A stretch of 64,000 bases of DNA from Candidatus Saccharimonadota bacterium (GTDB taxonomy: Bacteria > Patescibacteriota > Saccharimonadia > Saccharimonadales > Saccharimonadaceae). The notes under the pieces were generated by a model, which saw only the letters and a program-made list of their open reading frames with translations, made no database searches and was not told the origin of the DNA. The stretch covers positions 46,578 to 110,577 of the forward strand of contig JAQGHF010000005.1 of the NCBI GenBank assembly GCA_028288995.1, given 5' to 3'. Of this stretch, positions 16,032-24,169 are shown in pieces (within the stretch, counting starts at the first letter, position 1; every line of letters begins with the position of its first letter). Made by a program: the position numbers and the translations under genes.

Positions 16032-17453
16032 TTACAGTGCGACCTCTTCTCCTCCGCCCATAATAGCAGCTACGGCAGCAGCCTGGCTACTCTTTGGTGG
16101 CAGAGGTGTGGGAACTGTGTGGACGGTAAGTTCATAACTCCCAATACTTTTCAGTGCTTCGTAGAGGTAGGTACTGTATTTTTGGTCGTCGAGCTTTTTC
16201 TTGTAGAATGCATTTTTTGTATAGAGCGTGAGATCGCTAGCGATGAGTTCGTGGTCGCATTTCGAGAGAACGCTGAATAAGGCTACGTAATTTTTGCGGG
16301 TGTGTTCAATCAATGCTTTCCAGTCAAAATCCCTAGGTTCGCCAGAGTCAAGATCACCACTGGCAGAAACTTCTTCCGCAGATACTACTTTAGCTGGAGC
16401 TGGCATTTCTGGCTTCACTTTTGTCGCTAGTTTGCTTAACTCTTCAATGGTTGCTGTTACTTCGAGGACCGGGGTTGCGAGGGCTGCTGTTTTTGTTGGT
16501 TTGTGTTCCAGTGCTGCTGCGCCGAGGGTTGCAAGGAGCTTTAGCTGTGGTTGGCTACTTCTTGAGACGTCAAGGAGGCTATCAAGCAACGGCAATAAGT
16601 ATGGTTTGCTTGCAACCTGGTCACGAATCGTGTGTGTCAGTTGCTCGGTCAATGTTACGGGACTAATGCCATCAGCGGTTGTCTGCTCGAGGAGCTCGGC
16701 AACTTTGGTAACATCGTGCGCTTCGACGCTCGCAATGATTGCTTCAACGGCGATGGTTGGCGCAAGACCAAGTGTCGCTTCAATAAGATCTGGAGTAATA
16801 CCTTTTTTATCGTCAGTCAGGCTGGCAAGCTGATCAAGTAAGCTGATGCTGTCGCGGAAACTGCCGTCGCCGCGTTGGGCGATCAGTTTTAACGAAGCGT
16901 CATCGATAATGATCTTTTCCTCGTCGGCAATATAACGAAGGTGTTTGACGGCATCGGCTTCGCTAATGGCACGAAAGCCATAGCGCTGCGTACGACTCAC
17001 AATTGTTGCTGGTAATTTGTCGACGTCAGTTGTGGCGAGGATGAAAACGATATGCTCTGGCGGTTCTTCGAGGGTTTTCAGGAGCGCGTTAAAGGCTGCT
17101 TTTGAAAGCATGTGTACCTCGTCGATGATGTAGACTTTCTTGGCAGCAGAAACTGGCGCAATCTGCACTTTTTCACGAAGGTCACGAACGTCTTCGACGC
17201 CATTATTACTGGCGGCATCGATCTCGATAATATCTAAATGGGTTGAGTCGTCGCTATAAGGGAGATGGTTAATCTCGTGTGCTAAGATTCTTGCAACTGA
17301 GGTCTTACCAACCCCTCGAGGACCAGTTAATAGATAGGCATGAGAGATACGACCGGCTTTAATAGCCCGCGTTAAAATATCAGTGATATGATTCTGCCCC
17401 ACAACTTCGTCGAGTGATTTGCTCCGATATTTCCGATATAGCGCCGTAGACAC
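16032..17453 (-). CDS. dnaX: DNA polymerase III tau/gamma subunit DnaX, without zinc module
   Basis: 473 residues, GTG start with a GGGGAG site. AAA+ clamp-loader domain: 'LYRKYRSKSLDEVVGQ', Walker A 'GPRGVGKTS', Walker B 'VYIIDEVHMLS', sensor 1 'ILATTD', and the arginine-finger region 'IVSRTQRYGFR' (usually SRCLQF). The Cys4 zinc-binding insert between Walker A and 'DIIEIDAASN' is missing; a short non-cysteine linker replaces it. The C-terminal tau-like region is short. First gene of the dnaX-to-cysS operon. A TATACT box lies upstream. Confidence 0.95.
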   Translation of the reverse strand: MSTALYRKYRSKSLDEVVGQNHITDILTRAIKAGRISHAYLLTGPRGVGKTSVARILAHEINHLPYSDDSTHLDIIEIDAASNNGVEDVRDLREKVQIAPVSAAKKVYIIDEVHMLSKAAFNALLKTLEEPPEHIVFILATTDVDKLPATIVSRTQRYGFRAISEADAVKHLRYIADEEKIIIDDASLKLIAQRGDGSFRDSISLLDQLASLTDDKKGITPDLIEATLGLAPTIAVEAIIASVEAHDVTKVAELLEQTTADGISPVTLTEQLTHTIRDQVASKPYLLPLLDSLLDVSRSSQPQLKLLATLGAAALEHKPTKTAALATPVLEVTATIEELSKLATKVKPEMPAPAKVVSAEEVSASGDLDSGEPRDFDWKALIEHTRKNYVALFSVLSKCDHELIASDLTLYTKNAFYKKKLDDQKYSTYLYEALKSIGSYELTVHTVPTPLPPKSSQAAAVAAIMGGGEEVAL

Positions 17454-17609
17454 CTTTTTCTCCCCTATTTCTTTTTCTAGTATACGTGCTAAAAAACGTA
17501 AATTTGTTGTGTTTTAAGCACAGTTGTTTTTTAGTCGTTTACCTTTTGTTTGTTTTCACCTCAGTGATAAGGCTACTATACTGCTTATGGAATGTTGTTG
17601 CAATAAAAA

Positions 17610-17677
17610 AGTCCCTAGAATCACTTAATTGAAAATGATTCTAGGGACTTTGCCGATTCGCGGTGAGGCGAATCGGC
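17610..17677 (-). terminator. Double hairpin terminator
   Basis: Two perfect hairpins lie between two minus-strand genes: a 10-bp stem (17652-17661 with 17668-17677, GCCGATTCGC/GCGAATCGGC) and a 14-bp stem (17610-17623 with 17636-17649) followed on the minus strand by TTTTTT. They follow the unknown gene at 17685-18155 and isolate it from dnaX. Confidence 0.85.
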
Positions 17678-17684
17678 CGTCCTG

Positions 17685-18155
17685 TTACACGCCGAGCGCG
17701 GTGAGTCGTTTGTCGAACTTCAACCACTCTTCGTACATGGACCACTCATCCATGGCGAACTCGTTCTCGTACCTGATCTGCACGATGGAGACAATGTGCG
17801 GGTAGCTGTCGTAGATCCACTCCAGCAGGCTGGTGAGTGGAGCAAACAGCACTTGTTCGTCTTCGACGGTGAAGTTGAGCACCTCGAGAGGTGCCGCCTC
17901 AACCGAGCCGTGCAGGCGAACGATGGCGTCCTTGAGAGACTCATCGTCATCTCGTGGTCGGATGTTGTGGTGTTCGAACGCCTTCTCGATGTACAGAGTG
18001 GTGCTCTTCGTGAGTCCAGCAGTCTCTGTTAGTATCTTCGGCGAGAAAAGAGCAAGCTCTGTTCCCGTGGTGAGACCGAGTTGTTGCAGTTCGGCGATGC
18101 GATCATTGTCAGCTGAAAACAATACTTCCAGTGATGGAAGAACAGTGAGTTTCAT
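17685..18155 (-). CDS. Unknown protein with helix-hairpin-helix-like segment
   Basis: 156 residues, not recognised. Residues about 19-70 ('LQQLGLTTGTELALFSPK', then 'LTETAGLTKSTTLYIEKAF') read like a helix-hairpin-helix or RNA polymerase alpha C-terminal-type unit. The C-terminal half is acidic and tryptophan-rich. Base and codon use are clearly more G+C-rich than the neighbouring operon. It has its own near-consensus promoter, an AAGGG ribosome site and a double terminator, so it is a stand-alone, probably transferred unit. Confidence 0.75.
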   Translation of the reverse strand: MKLTVLPSLEVLFSADNDRIAELQQLGLTTGTELALFSPKILTETAGLTKSTTLYIEKAFEHHNIRPRDDDESLKDAIVRLHGSVEAAPLEVLNFTVEDEQVLFAPLTSLLEWIYDSYPHIVSIVQIRYENEFAMDEWSMYEEWLKFDKRLTALGV

Positions 18156-18225
18156 CTTTACCCTTCGGATTGAATGGATGTAACAGGAACAAGCTAAGAC
18201 TTACGAAAATCTAAAGCTAGCTATA

Positions 18226-18254
18226 ATTATAGCACTTTTATACAATAAAGTCAA
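18226..18254 (-). promoter_or_regulatory. Near-consensus sigma70-type promoter
   Basis: On the minus strand TTGACT (18254-18249), a 17-base spacer and TATAAT (18231-18226). It drives the unknown G+C-rich gene at 17685-18155 and gives a leader of about 65 bases with an SD site, unlike the leaderless starts of most genes here. Confidence 0.8.
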
Positions 18255-18269
18255 TTAAGAGGGAAAGAG

Positions 18270-18788
18270 CTAAAGCGCAGCTTCAACTGCTGCCCAGGTC
18301 GCTTCTGGGTTATCTGCAGGAACGATAATAGTGACTTGGTCGCCCATATTAATACGGAAGTATGTCACGCTGGCAAGGAGGATGCGGTATTCGCGGCCGT
18401 TTGCTTCAACGTAATATGCGCCGTCGTGTTGGACGAGTGTTCCAATGATCTGGATACGCTCGATTGGACCGATTTGCTTGTAGATGAAACTTCCGTCATC
18501 GGCAATGGTAAGTTTGAGGATGTCACCTTCGACAAGTTTTGACTTGCTGGCATAGTTTGCGGGAACTGGGTATTCTTTACCATCAGGTCCAGCCATTTTT
18601 TGACCATCAAAGATTCCTTCGACGACTTTGCCGCCGACTTCCTCGTTAGTACCTGATTTTGGAGTGATAACGTTGCCGTCGTCACCGATAATGCTAATCA
18701 ACAGCTCCTTGGCTGCCGCTAGGTTGGTTTCTGCTTCTTGGATCAAGCTGTGTAGTCGCTTGACTTGTTTCTCTGGTAGTTCAGACAT
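18270..18788 (-). CDS. Unknown two-part protein (helical N-terminus, beta-rich C-terminus)
   Basis: 172 residues, not recognised with certainty. The N-terminal 30 residues form a helix ('KQVKRLHSLIQEAETNLAAA'). The middle is glycine-rich and the C-terminal 110 residues alternate strands and turns ('KLVEGDILKLTIADDG', 'IGTLVQHDGAYYVEANG'), suggesting one or two small beta barrels as in KOW/OB-like RNA-binding modules. ATG at 18788 is chosen because the longer reading has no ribosome site and starts in AT-rich DNA. Composition is like the resident genome. Confidence 0.7.
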   Translation of the reverse strand: MSELPEKQVKRLHSLIQEAETNLAAAKELLISIIGDDGNVITPKSGTNEEVGGKVVEGIFDGQKMAGPDGKEYPVPANYASKSKLVEGDILKLTIADDGSFIYKQIGPIERIQIIGTLVQHDGAYYVEANGREYRILLASVTYFRINMGDQVTIIVPADNPEATWAAVEAAL

Positions 18789-18949
18789 GGGTACTCGCAA
18801 TTCCTTTATCTGTGTATTTTTGAATTTGTATACCTCACTTATAGCAATGGATTGTGAAAATGTCAATCCTTATGTCTTAAAAAAGCTAAAGCCCGCCCCC
18901 AAGGGAGCGTACAAGACAAATCTTGTGTGGCTTCAACCTTGAGGACAGG

Positions 18950-19882
18950 CTAGGCGGTTTGTGCCGCCGAGTCCTTCTCGGAGATGTGTTTACCTCTTTC
19001 TCGCCCGACGACTATGGCGAGATCAGTCGCGAAGATCATCCCTACCTCAGCGTAATTCTGAGGGTTGTTGGTGTCGTTGCAGTAGGCCAATATGATCTTG
19101 GCCTCAGTGAACTGGCGGCGCGTGATAGCACTCTCAGCACGAAGTCGCAACGTTCCCGTTTTAGGGCTTTTACTACTGAGCCCAAAGTCCTTCAGAGAAG
19201 GGTTCTTGATGAATCGAGCCACCAACTCTTTCCAGTCCTCGGGCAGTTCCTTGCGCTTCAGCAGCTTTTCTCGGGTGAGTCTTATGAGTTCTTTCAAACT
19301 CTCTTTATCACCCAACCTTGCTCTATGAAGCTGTTCCTCGCTGTAGAGGCTCATGAGCTCGGCGAGCTTTACCTCAGTCCACTCTAGGTCTTCCTCGGTA
19401 GTATCATCACTGTACTTTTCGAGCATCTCGTCGATCTTGTTGTACAGAATCAATTCGTTGTCATCCGGCTCGCTGCGAAGGGAGGCGAATGCGTCCAGTC
19501 GCGCTTTGATCGCGTCGACTCGTTCCTGTGCAGCGAGTTGTATCTTGAGCGCTTCAGCGATATCTGCTTGGTGCTTTGATCGCTCCCAACCTTCCGGAGG
19601 AGGTCCCACCTCGACGATGTCTATGTCGGCTCCGGGTGTTTTAAATGCCCTGAAAATGGAACTAGTCCATGTCGTCACTGCGTTATCGATTCGACTCAGA
19701 GCGCGTTGCGCTTCTTGCTTTTTTGCAGTTATCTCTTCTTGCACTTCGCGCTTCTTGCGCCTGTTCTTAACCGACCGTATGGTCAGACCGATTGCGAATC
19801 CGATTATGACGAGGATGATGGCTGCAATGATGATCACGTCTGGCAGGTGTTCCATCGTGATAGTGAACCATAGTATCTTCAT
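18950..19882 (-). CDS. Unknown membrane-anchored coiled-coil protein
   Basis: 310 residues. One membrane helix near the N-terminus (about 15-37, 'VIIIAAIILVIIGFAIGL'), then a basic stretch and a long charged, coiled-coil-rich cytoplasmic region. It resembles no family I can name. G+C-rich codon use, AAGG ribosome site at the ATG (19882) and an almost perfect promoter upstream mark it as one of the foreign-looking stand-alone genes. Confidence 0.7.
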   Translation of the reverse strand: MKILWFTITMEHLPDVIIIAAIILVIIGFAIGLTIRSVKNRRKKREVQEEITAKKQEAQRALSRIDNAVTTWTSSIFRAFKTPGADIDIVEVGPPPEGWERSKHQADIAEALKIQLAAQERVDAIKARLDAFASLRSEPDDNELILYNKIDEMLEKYSDDTTEEDLEWTEVKLAELMSLYSEEQLHRARLGDKESLKELIRLTREKLLKRKELPEDWKELVARFIKNPSLKDFGLSSKSPKTGTLRLRAESAITRRQFTEAKIILAYCNDTNNPQNYAEVGMIFATDLAIVVGRERGKHISEKDSAAQTA

Positions 19883-19930
19883 GTTCGTGCCTTGCTTTCT
19901 CTCGGGTGGATAGGTCAAAACAATGATTAT

Positions 19931-19959
19931 ATTATAGTATAATTATATATTATTCGCAA
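19931..19959 (-). promoter_or_regulatory. Sigma70-type promoter for the membrane coiled-coil gene
   Basis: Minus strand TTGCGA (19959-19954), exactly 17 bases, TATAAT (19936-19931), inside a very AT-rich stretch. Leader of about 45 bases to the ATG at 19882. Confidence 0.7.
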
Positions 19960-20029
19960 GTTTCTCGTATTCTTTTCCACATTAATTTCAGAGGTGAGTG
20001 CAGAATTGTTGTATATTTTGCCTAACTAA

Positions 20030-20057
20030 AATACCGCCCAGTGAGGGGCGGTATAAA
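20030..20057 (-). terminator. Terminator of rplJ-rplL
   Basis: 8-bp stem TACCGCCC/GGGCGGTA (20032-20039 with 20046-20053); on the minus strand it is followed by TTTTAG. Confidence 0.85.
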
Positions 20058-20092
20058 AGAATTTTCAGATTTTCAAAATGGCCGAATGTTGA

Positions 20093-20467
20093 TTAGCTAA
20101 GCTCGACGGTTGCGCCAGCTTCTTCAAGAGTTTTCTTAGCAGCTTCTGCTTCCTCTTTTGGAGCTTTTTCTTTGATTGTTGATGGAACACCGTCAACCAA
20201 AGCTTTTGCTTCACCAAGACCAAGACCAGTAATGTCTTTTACAGCCTTAATAACAGCAACTTTTTGTGCACCAGCATCCTTAAGGATGATGTTGAAGTCG
20301 CTCTTTGCGTCTTCAGCTGGAGCTGCTTCAGCAGCAGGTCCAGCAACAGCAACTGCAGCAGCTGCTGGTTCGATGTTGTATTCGTCTTTCAAGATAGTCT
20401 TGAGTTCGTTTACTTCAAGTACAGTTAACCCAACAAGGGTTTCTGCAAATTTCTTTAGATCAGCCAT
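20093..20467 (-). CDS. rplL: Large-subunit ribosomal protein L7/L12
   Basis: 124 residues. N-terminal dimerisation helices, an Ala/Pro/Glu hinge (about 40-58) and the C-terminal factor-binding domain with '[20 protein letters not shown]' and '[17 protein letters not shown]'. Forms the stalk with L10. ATG at 20467 follows AAAGGAG; the upstream in-frame start is ignored. It lies 54 bases after rplJ, and the operon ends at the hairpin at 20030. Confidence 0.97.
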   Translation of the reverse strand: MADLKKFAETLVGLTVLEVNELKTILKDEYNIEPAAAAVAVAGPAAEAAPAEDAKSDFNIILKDAGAQKVAVIKAVKDITGLGLGEAKALVDGVPSTIKEKAPKEEAEAAKKTLEEAGATVELS

Positions 20468-20521
20468 TTTTATGACTCCTTTATTGTTCAAAATTAAAAT
20501 TGTGTACGTTTGTTAAAAAAA

Positions 20522-21046
20522 TTAACTGGTTGCTTTGGCTTCGACGCCATCAAGTAATGCATGTAGGTTACCCGACAATGCGTTCGTGATGTCATTAACC
20601 GGTGAAAGAAGCATTGCAATAACTTCGCCAATAAGTTGTGACTTACTAGGGAGGCTTGCGAGTGCGATTACTTCATCAGCACTTAAAAGAACGCCTTCAC
20701 CAGAAAAACCACCGGCAATAGCAAGGGCTGGATTCGTTTTTGCAAACGTATTCAAAACCTTCGCTGGTGCAATTTCGTCCTCTGCGCTAACAGCGTAAAG
20801 AAGTTGTCCGGTAAGTGGTGAGGTGTCGGTATCTTTATAAGTAGCAACGTCGGCGAGAGCTACACGGACAAGGCGGTTTTTAATCACCTTGATCACAACG
20901 CCAGCTTCGCGAGCTTCTGCTCGGAGCTTCTGGACGTCCGCAACGCTAAGACCGTCGTATTTTGCAAATACGGTTGTCTTAGCAGCTGTGAGTAGTTCAC
21001 TAAAATCAGCAACCAATGTGTTCTTTTTATCGCGTGAAATCGCCAT
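20522..21046 (-). CDS. rplJ: Large-subunit ribosomal protein L10
   Basis: 174 residues, usual length. 'MAISRDKKNTLVADFSELL' start, the 'VIKNRLVRVAL' RNA-binding segment and a C-terminal helix for L7/L12 binding. First gene of the rplJ-rplL unit, preceded by a structured leader. A GGAG ribosome site is present. Confidence 0.96.
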   Translation of the reverse strand: MAISRDKKNTLVADFSELLTAAKTTVFAKYDGLSVADVQKLRAEAREAGVVIKVIKNRLVRVALADVATYKDTDTSPLTGQLLYAVSAEDEIAPAKVLNTFAKTNPALAIAGGFSGEGVLLSADEVIALASLPSKSQLIGEVIAMLLSPVNDITNALSGNLHALLDGVEAKATS

Positions 21047-21086
21047 AAATCAAATTCTCCTAGGAATTACATTAGTTTTATTCGGC

Positions 21087-21200
21087 CAAATTGTTAATCA
21101 ATCTAGACAGGCAGTTCCGAGGAAAACAAAAAGTCTTTGGACCTCGCAGGGCTGCCAAAGACTCATGAAATGTATGTTTATTTACAATTCCTCGGTAGCA
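21087..21200 (-). promoter_or_regulatory. Structured L10 operon leader
   Basis: On the minus strand, CCGAGGAA (21195-21188) pairs with TTCCTCGG (21125-21118) and encloses a strong hairpin AGTCTTTGG/CCAAAGACT (21163-21155 with 21140-21132) followed by TTTTTG. A long-range stem enclosing a terminator-like hairpin upstream of rplJ fits the known autoregulatory L10 leader, where L10-L7/L12 binds its own mRNA. The regulator is inferred from position. Confidence 0.65.
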
Positions 21201-21361
21201 AATTAAGTGTTTGTATCGATTGCTCTTTACTCTCACAGCCACTGTCTTTGGTTGTCTTACCCTGCATTGTACAGGCTGTAGGTAAATAAGTCAACGTTCT
21301 TAAAGAGGTGGGCTAGCTGTGGCGTATCCATGGACCCTTCATACGCTATCATTGGCGTAGG

Positions 21362-21390
21362 TTGAATAATATGTCGTAATAATCTATAAT
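21362..21390 (+). promoter_or_regulatory. Promoter of the 46-residue orphan gene
   Basis: TTGAAT (21362-21367), 17-base spacer, TATAAT (21385-21390). Upstream, 21330-21355 can form a GCGTAT/ATACGC hairpin. The rest of the stretch between the rplJ leader and this promoter shows nothing else. Confidence 0.75.
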
Positions 21391-21435
21391 AAGGTACTGT
21401 CATTTCACTTGGGATGATGAACGAAGGGAAGAAAT

Positions 21436-21576
21436 ATGGCATTCGGAGACACGCTCGCACTGATCAATGGGGATCGTCCTCAGCCCAGTTTCACTGGCAT
21501 CACTGGTCGCAAAGCCGGCTATACCAACGAAGATTCGTCCGCTGACGAGCGCGAGCAACCCTCCAAGTCCGAATAA
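21436..21576 (+). CDS. 46-residue hydrophilic orphan protein
   Basis: ATG at 21436 after AGGGAAG; 46 codons to TAA. The product begins 'MAFGDTLALINGDRPQPSF' and ends in an acidic, Ser/Glu-rich tail. No membrane segment, no cysteine, not recognised. It is supported as a real gene by the consensus promoter, the ribosome site, G+C-rich codon use and two strong hairpins right after it. It sits alone in the divergent gap between rplJ and the next gene, and could be a small regulator or an RNA-level element. Confidence 0.6.
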   Translation: MAFGDTLALINGDRPQPSFTGITGRKAGYTNEDSSADEREQPSKSE

Positions 21577-21580
21577 GGTC

Positions 21581-21670
21581 GAGTGGCGACCGTACGTAAG
21601 ACCGTATGGTCGCCACTCCCACGTCCCCTTCATACGAGCCTCAACCATTTTATCGGTTGAGGCTCTTTTC
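21581..21670 (+). terminator. Tandem hairpins, the second a terminator
   Basis: First: 11-bp stem GAGTGGCGACC/GGTCGCCACTC (21581-21591 with 21608-21618) with a partly self-complementary loop. Second: 11-bp stem GAGCCTCAACC/GGTTGAGGCTC (21636-21646 with 21655-21665) followed by TTTT. The second ends the small-gene transcript. Confidence 0.85.
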
Positions 21671-21723
21671 ACCTCTGTGAATAACTAGTATTACCTCTGG
21701 AAGAATGGTATAATAAAATTCAA

Positions 21724-22710
21724 ATGAATGAGCGTGAACCCGAGGTCTCTCTCCCTCGTGACCTATCCGAACAGAAGATTTTAGCTGATCTTGCTCGTAT
21801 AAGCACCAATAGTATTGGTGAGCCACTTACTTGGGGCGCAACCCCGCTCGTTTCGACGTGGGAAATAAAAATCCAGCAAGACGATGTAAAAGCAGAGATC
21901 AATAAGCTTTTTAGTCGAAAAAATACTCCTGAGTATGTGTCACCGGAGCTTGCGCAGTATATTGAAATCTTAAATATGTCACGCACGGCAAACCGTGAAA
22001 CTCATAACCTTGAAAGTTTTGCGTATCGTGAGAAAGCAGACCTTAATGATCTTCCTGGAGAGGTACTCGAGGTTATTGACCGTGCAGCAAGAGGATTTGC
22101 ATCACCGGCAGAACTGCTCTTTATTCAAGACTTGCTGGGTGTTCCGACTATAGAACTTGCTAGTTTAACGCATCCTTATGGAAGAGAACGTATTAAACTT
22201 CTTAAAGAAATGCGACCGGCTGTTAATAATGCGATTACATTGATGGGCGGCGCGCTCGTTCGAGGAATAAAACCGACATTTAAGATCAAAGGCGCGCAAG
22301 ATCTTCGTAATCCGAAAAAGAATGGAGCTATTCATATGACCCGCGAGACACCTTTTGGTGAACTCCCTAGCGGAGTAAAAGTCATGGAACGGTCTTCGTT
22401 TGTTGTCATACTCGATCAGCTTCCTTCGGAACAAGCAGAGGTCATTCGATCTATCCCATACGAGAATAATAAGAATTGGGCTGATTCATTAGGCTATCGT
22501 GGTGGACTATACAAACTTGCACCGGAGCTTCTGAATAATGATGATTACGAAAAGGCCGCACCGGTCTCGACGACAATCGTTGCTTCAAATGAAGCACTAC
22601 AAGCAAAGCTGCTTTCAAAAGAAGCAGTAAAAGAAGCACATAAAAACGCGAGAGAAAAGCAACAGCAGGTACTTCTTGGTTCGGTCGCTACAAAAAATGT
22701 TAATCTATAA
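21724..22710 (+). CDS. Unknown 328-residue soluble protein
   Basis: Not recognised. Charged, mostly helical, no membrane segment or signal peptide. Residues about 230-275 contain 'VVILDQLPSEQAEVIRSIPY', and the C-terminal 50 residues are Ala/Lys/Glu/Gln-rich and likely helical. Leaderless start: TATAAT (21709-21714) nine bases before the ATG. Its 3' end overlaps the convergent tmk by 11 bases. Confidence 0.75.
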   Translation: MNEREPEVSLPRDLSEQKILADLARISTNSIGEPLTWGATPLVSTWEIKIQQDDVKAEINKLFSRKNTPEYVSPELAQYIEILNMSRTANRETHNLESFAYREKADLNDLPGEVLEVIDRAARGFASPAELLFIQDLLGVPTIELASLTHPYGRERIKLLKEMRPAVNNAITLMGGALVRGIKPTFKIKGAQDLRNPKKNGAIHMTRETPFGELPSGVKVMERSSFVVILDQLPSEQAEVIRSIPYENNKNWADSLGYRGGLYKLAPELLNNDDYEKAAPVSTTIVASNEALQAKLLSKEAVKEAHKNAREKQQQVLLGSVATKNVNL

Positions 22711-23371
22711 GATTGTGAACAATTGATCGAAATTCTTCTTGAATATCTTCCATAGAACGCATTTTTTTGCTATTTTCCATTGCATCAAGGAGTTCGTATT
22801 CGTCTGGATATTGAGCAGCTAAAGCTTTGTAACTTTCAAGCGTTCGCTCAAGATGCGTAAGATCTGCTTCGTGAATATCACGCTTCTTGTCGGTGTAATC
22901 GCGTTTTTGTTTCTTATCTATATTCTCTTGTGAGATCCATGCAGGGACCATAAAGATAACATTCTTGTCGGGTTTTGGGATGCCGAGGATATTATGTTCA
23001 AAATGCCGTTCGAATTCGAAGTACTCCGAACGTTCTTCGTGGGTATCAAAGTTAGAGCCATTGTGTCCCAGATTGGATGAGACATACCTATCGCCGAGGT
23101 AGACGCTATTAGGAAGTTGAAGGAATGCTTTAATTGCTTGCGCACCCATGAGTCGATCAATTGCGTAAGGAAGACTTGCGAGTTCTGGGTGTGGGTTGCC
23201 ATATTTACCGTTAAGAAAACGAATAACATGCTCTGCCGAAGGATCTTTATAACGAGGATAACTATCGAGTTCGGTGGTGTACCCCTCTTCGATTAAATGC
23301 TCGTGGAGCATCTTCATCTGTGTACCCTTTCCTGATCCGTCACCACCTTCGGCTGTAATGAAAATTCCCAT
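22700..23371 (-). CDS. tmk: Thymidylate kinase
   Basis: 223 residues. P-loop 'AEGGDGSGKGTQ', DRY-type 'YLGDRYVSSNLGHNG' motif and a lid-like basic region ('KKQKRDYTDKKRD'). Phosphorylates dTMP to dTDP. The ATG overlaps the dcd stop (TAATG), so the two are translationally coupled: dCTP/dUTP handling followed by dTMP kinase. Confidence 0.93.
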   Translation of the reverse strand: MGIFITAEGGDGSGKGTQMKMLHEHLIEEGYTTELDSYPRYKDPSAEHVIRFLNGKYGNPHPELASLPYAIDRLMGAQAIKAFLQLPNSVYLGDRYVSSNLGHNGSNFDTHEERSEYFEFERHFEHNILGIPKPDKNVIFMVPAWISQENIDKKQKRDYTDKKRDIHEADLTHLERTLESYKALAAQYPDEYELLDAMENSKKMRSMEDIQEEFRSIVHNLID

Positions 23372-24039
23372 TACTCAGCTCGCTTGTCTTTGTAGGCGCG
23401 TGGCAACATTTGTTCTGGTCTCCAAGCTTTTTCAAGTTCAGCAACGTCTGTCCCTGAAGCATATTTACCACTGAGATTTTCGTAGCTGCCACGAACTTCG
23501 CCGGTATGCATAAAGACGATTTGGGCAATACGTTCACCAACAGGAATAACGATACTGTGTCGTTGGTTCAAGTTGTAAACTTCAAGCGTCCAACGATTCA
23601 CGTAGCCTGGGTCGCCCCAACCTGCGTCAAAACAGACTGCAACACCGTTGCGCCCCCAAGTGCTGCGAGATTGCATACTCGTTGTTCCTGGGGGAAGAAT
23701 ACCGATAAATTCATTTGTATGTGCAAGAATGCGTTCACCTGGTTCAAGGACGATTACTGGGTGGTCTGAGGGAATATTAGCAAGCGGTTCGTTGCCGGTC
23801 TGTTTACACCAATCAGCGTGAGTGATTGCCTTTTGTGGTTCGCCGAAATAACGATCAACTTCGATTTTATCGAAAGGATTGTAGACGGTTTGTGGACTTT
23901 TGCGGTCAGTTCTATAGAACCATTCACCGAGTGTCACATCAACGCTACTTCCGTTAATATGTTCTGGTTGGTAAGGATGGAAAATAATATGACCATCCTT
24001 GATTGCATCCTCTATCTCTATATTGCTATAGACACTCAT
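23371..24039 (-). CDS. dcd: dCTP deaminase / dUTPase-fold protein
   Basis: 222 residues. Trimeric dUTPase fold with the signature 'SRSTWGRNGVAV', 'DAGWGDPGYVNRWTLEVYN' and a C-terminal 'GQRIAQIVF'-like strand ('GERIAQIVFM'). Longer than the usual 190 residues because of an insert near 55-85. Gives dUMP or dUTP for thymidylate synthesis and keeps uracil out of DNA. Coupled to tmk. Deaminase versus bifunctional deaminase-dUTPase cannot be settled by eye. Confidence 0.88.
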   Translation of the reverse strand: MSVYSNIEIEDAIKDGHIIFHPYQPEHINGSSVDVTLGEWFYRTDRKSPQTVYNPFDKIEVDRYFGEPQKAITHADWCKQTGNEPLANIPSDHPVIVLEPGERILAHTNEFIGILPPGTTSMQSRSTWGRNGVAVCFDAGWGDPGYVNRWTLEVYNLNQRHSIVIPVGERIAQIVFMHTGEVRGSYENLSGKYASGTDVAELEKAWRPEQMLPRAYKDKRAE

Positions 24040-24169
24040 AACTTACACTCCCCTTATTTCCTTGATTGTAGCATGTGCTCGGATATGAGCGGAATAATTT
24101 CAATTTTATGACCCCGAGCGGGCCAATCACTCGAACTCAAACATTCGTGTGATCGACCCACCTGGGTTG

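Noticed and set aside
14658-17453. Inteins in DnaB or DnaX
   Set aside because: Both genes have standard lengths and uninterrupted motifs.
18880-18949. Riboswitch-like stretch downstream of the 18950 gene
   Set aside because: Only short palindromes (ACAAGA/TCTTGT, CCCAAGGG) are visible; no known aptamer core recognised.
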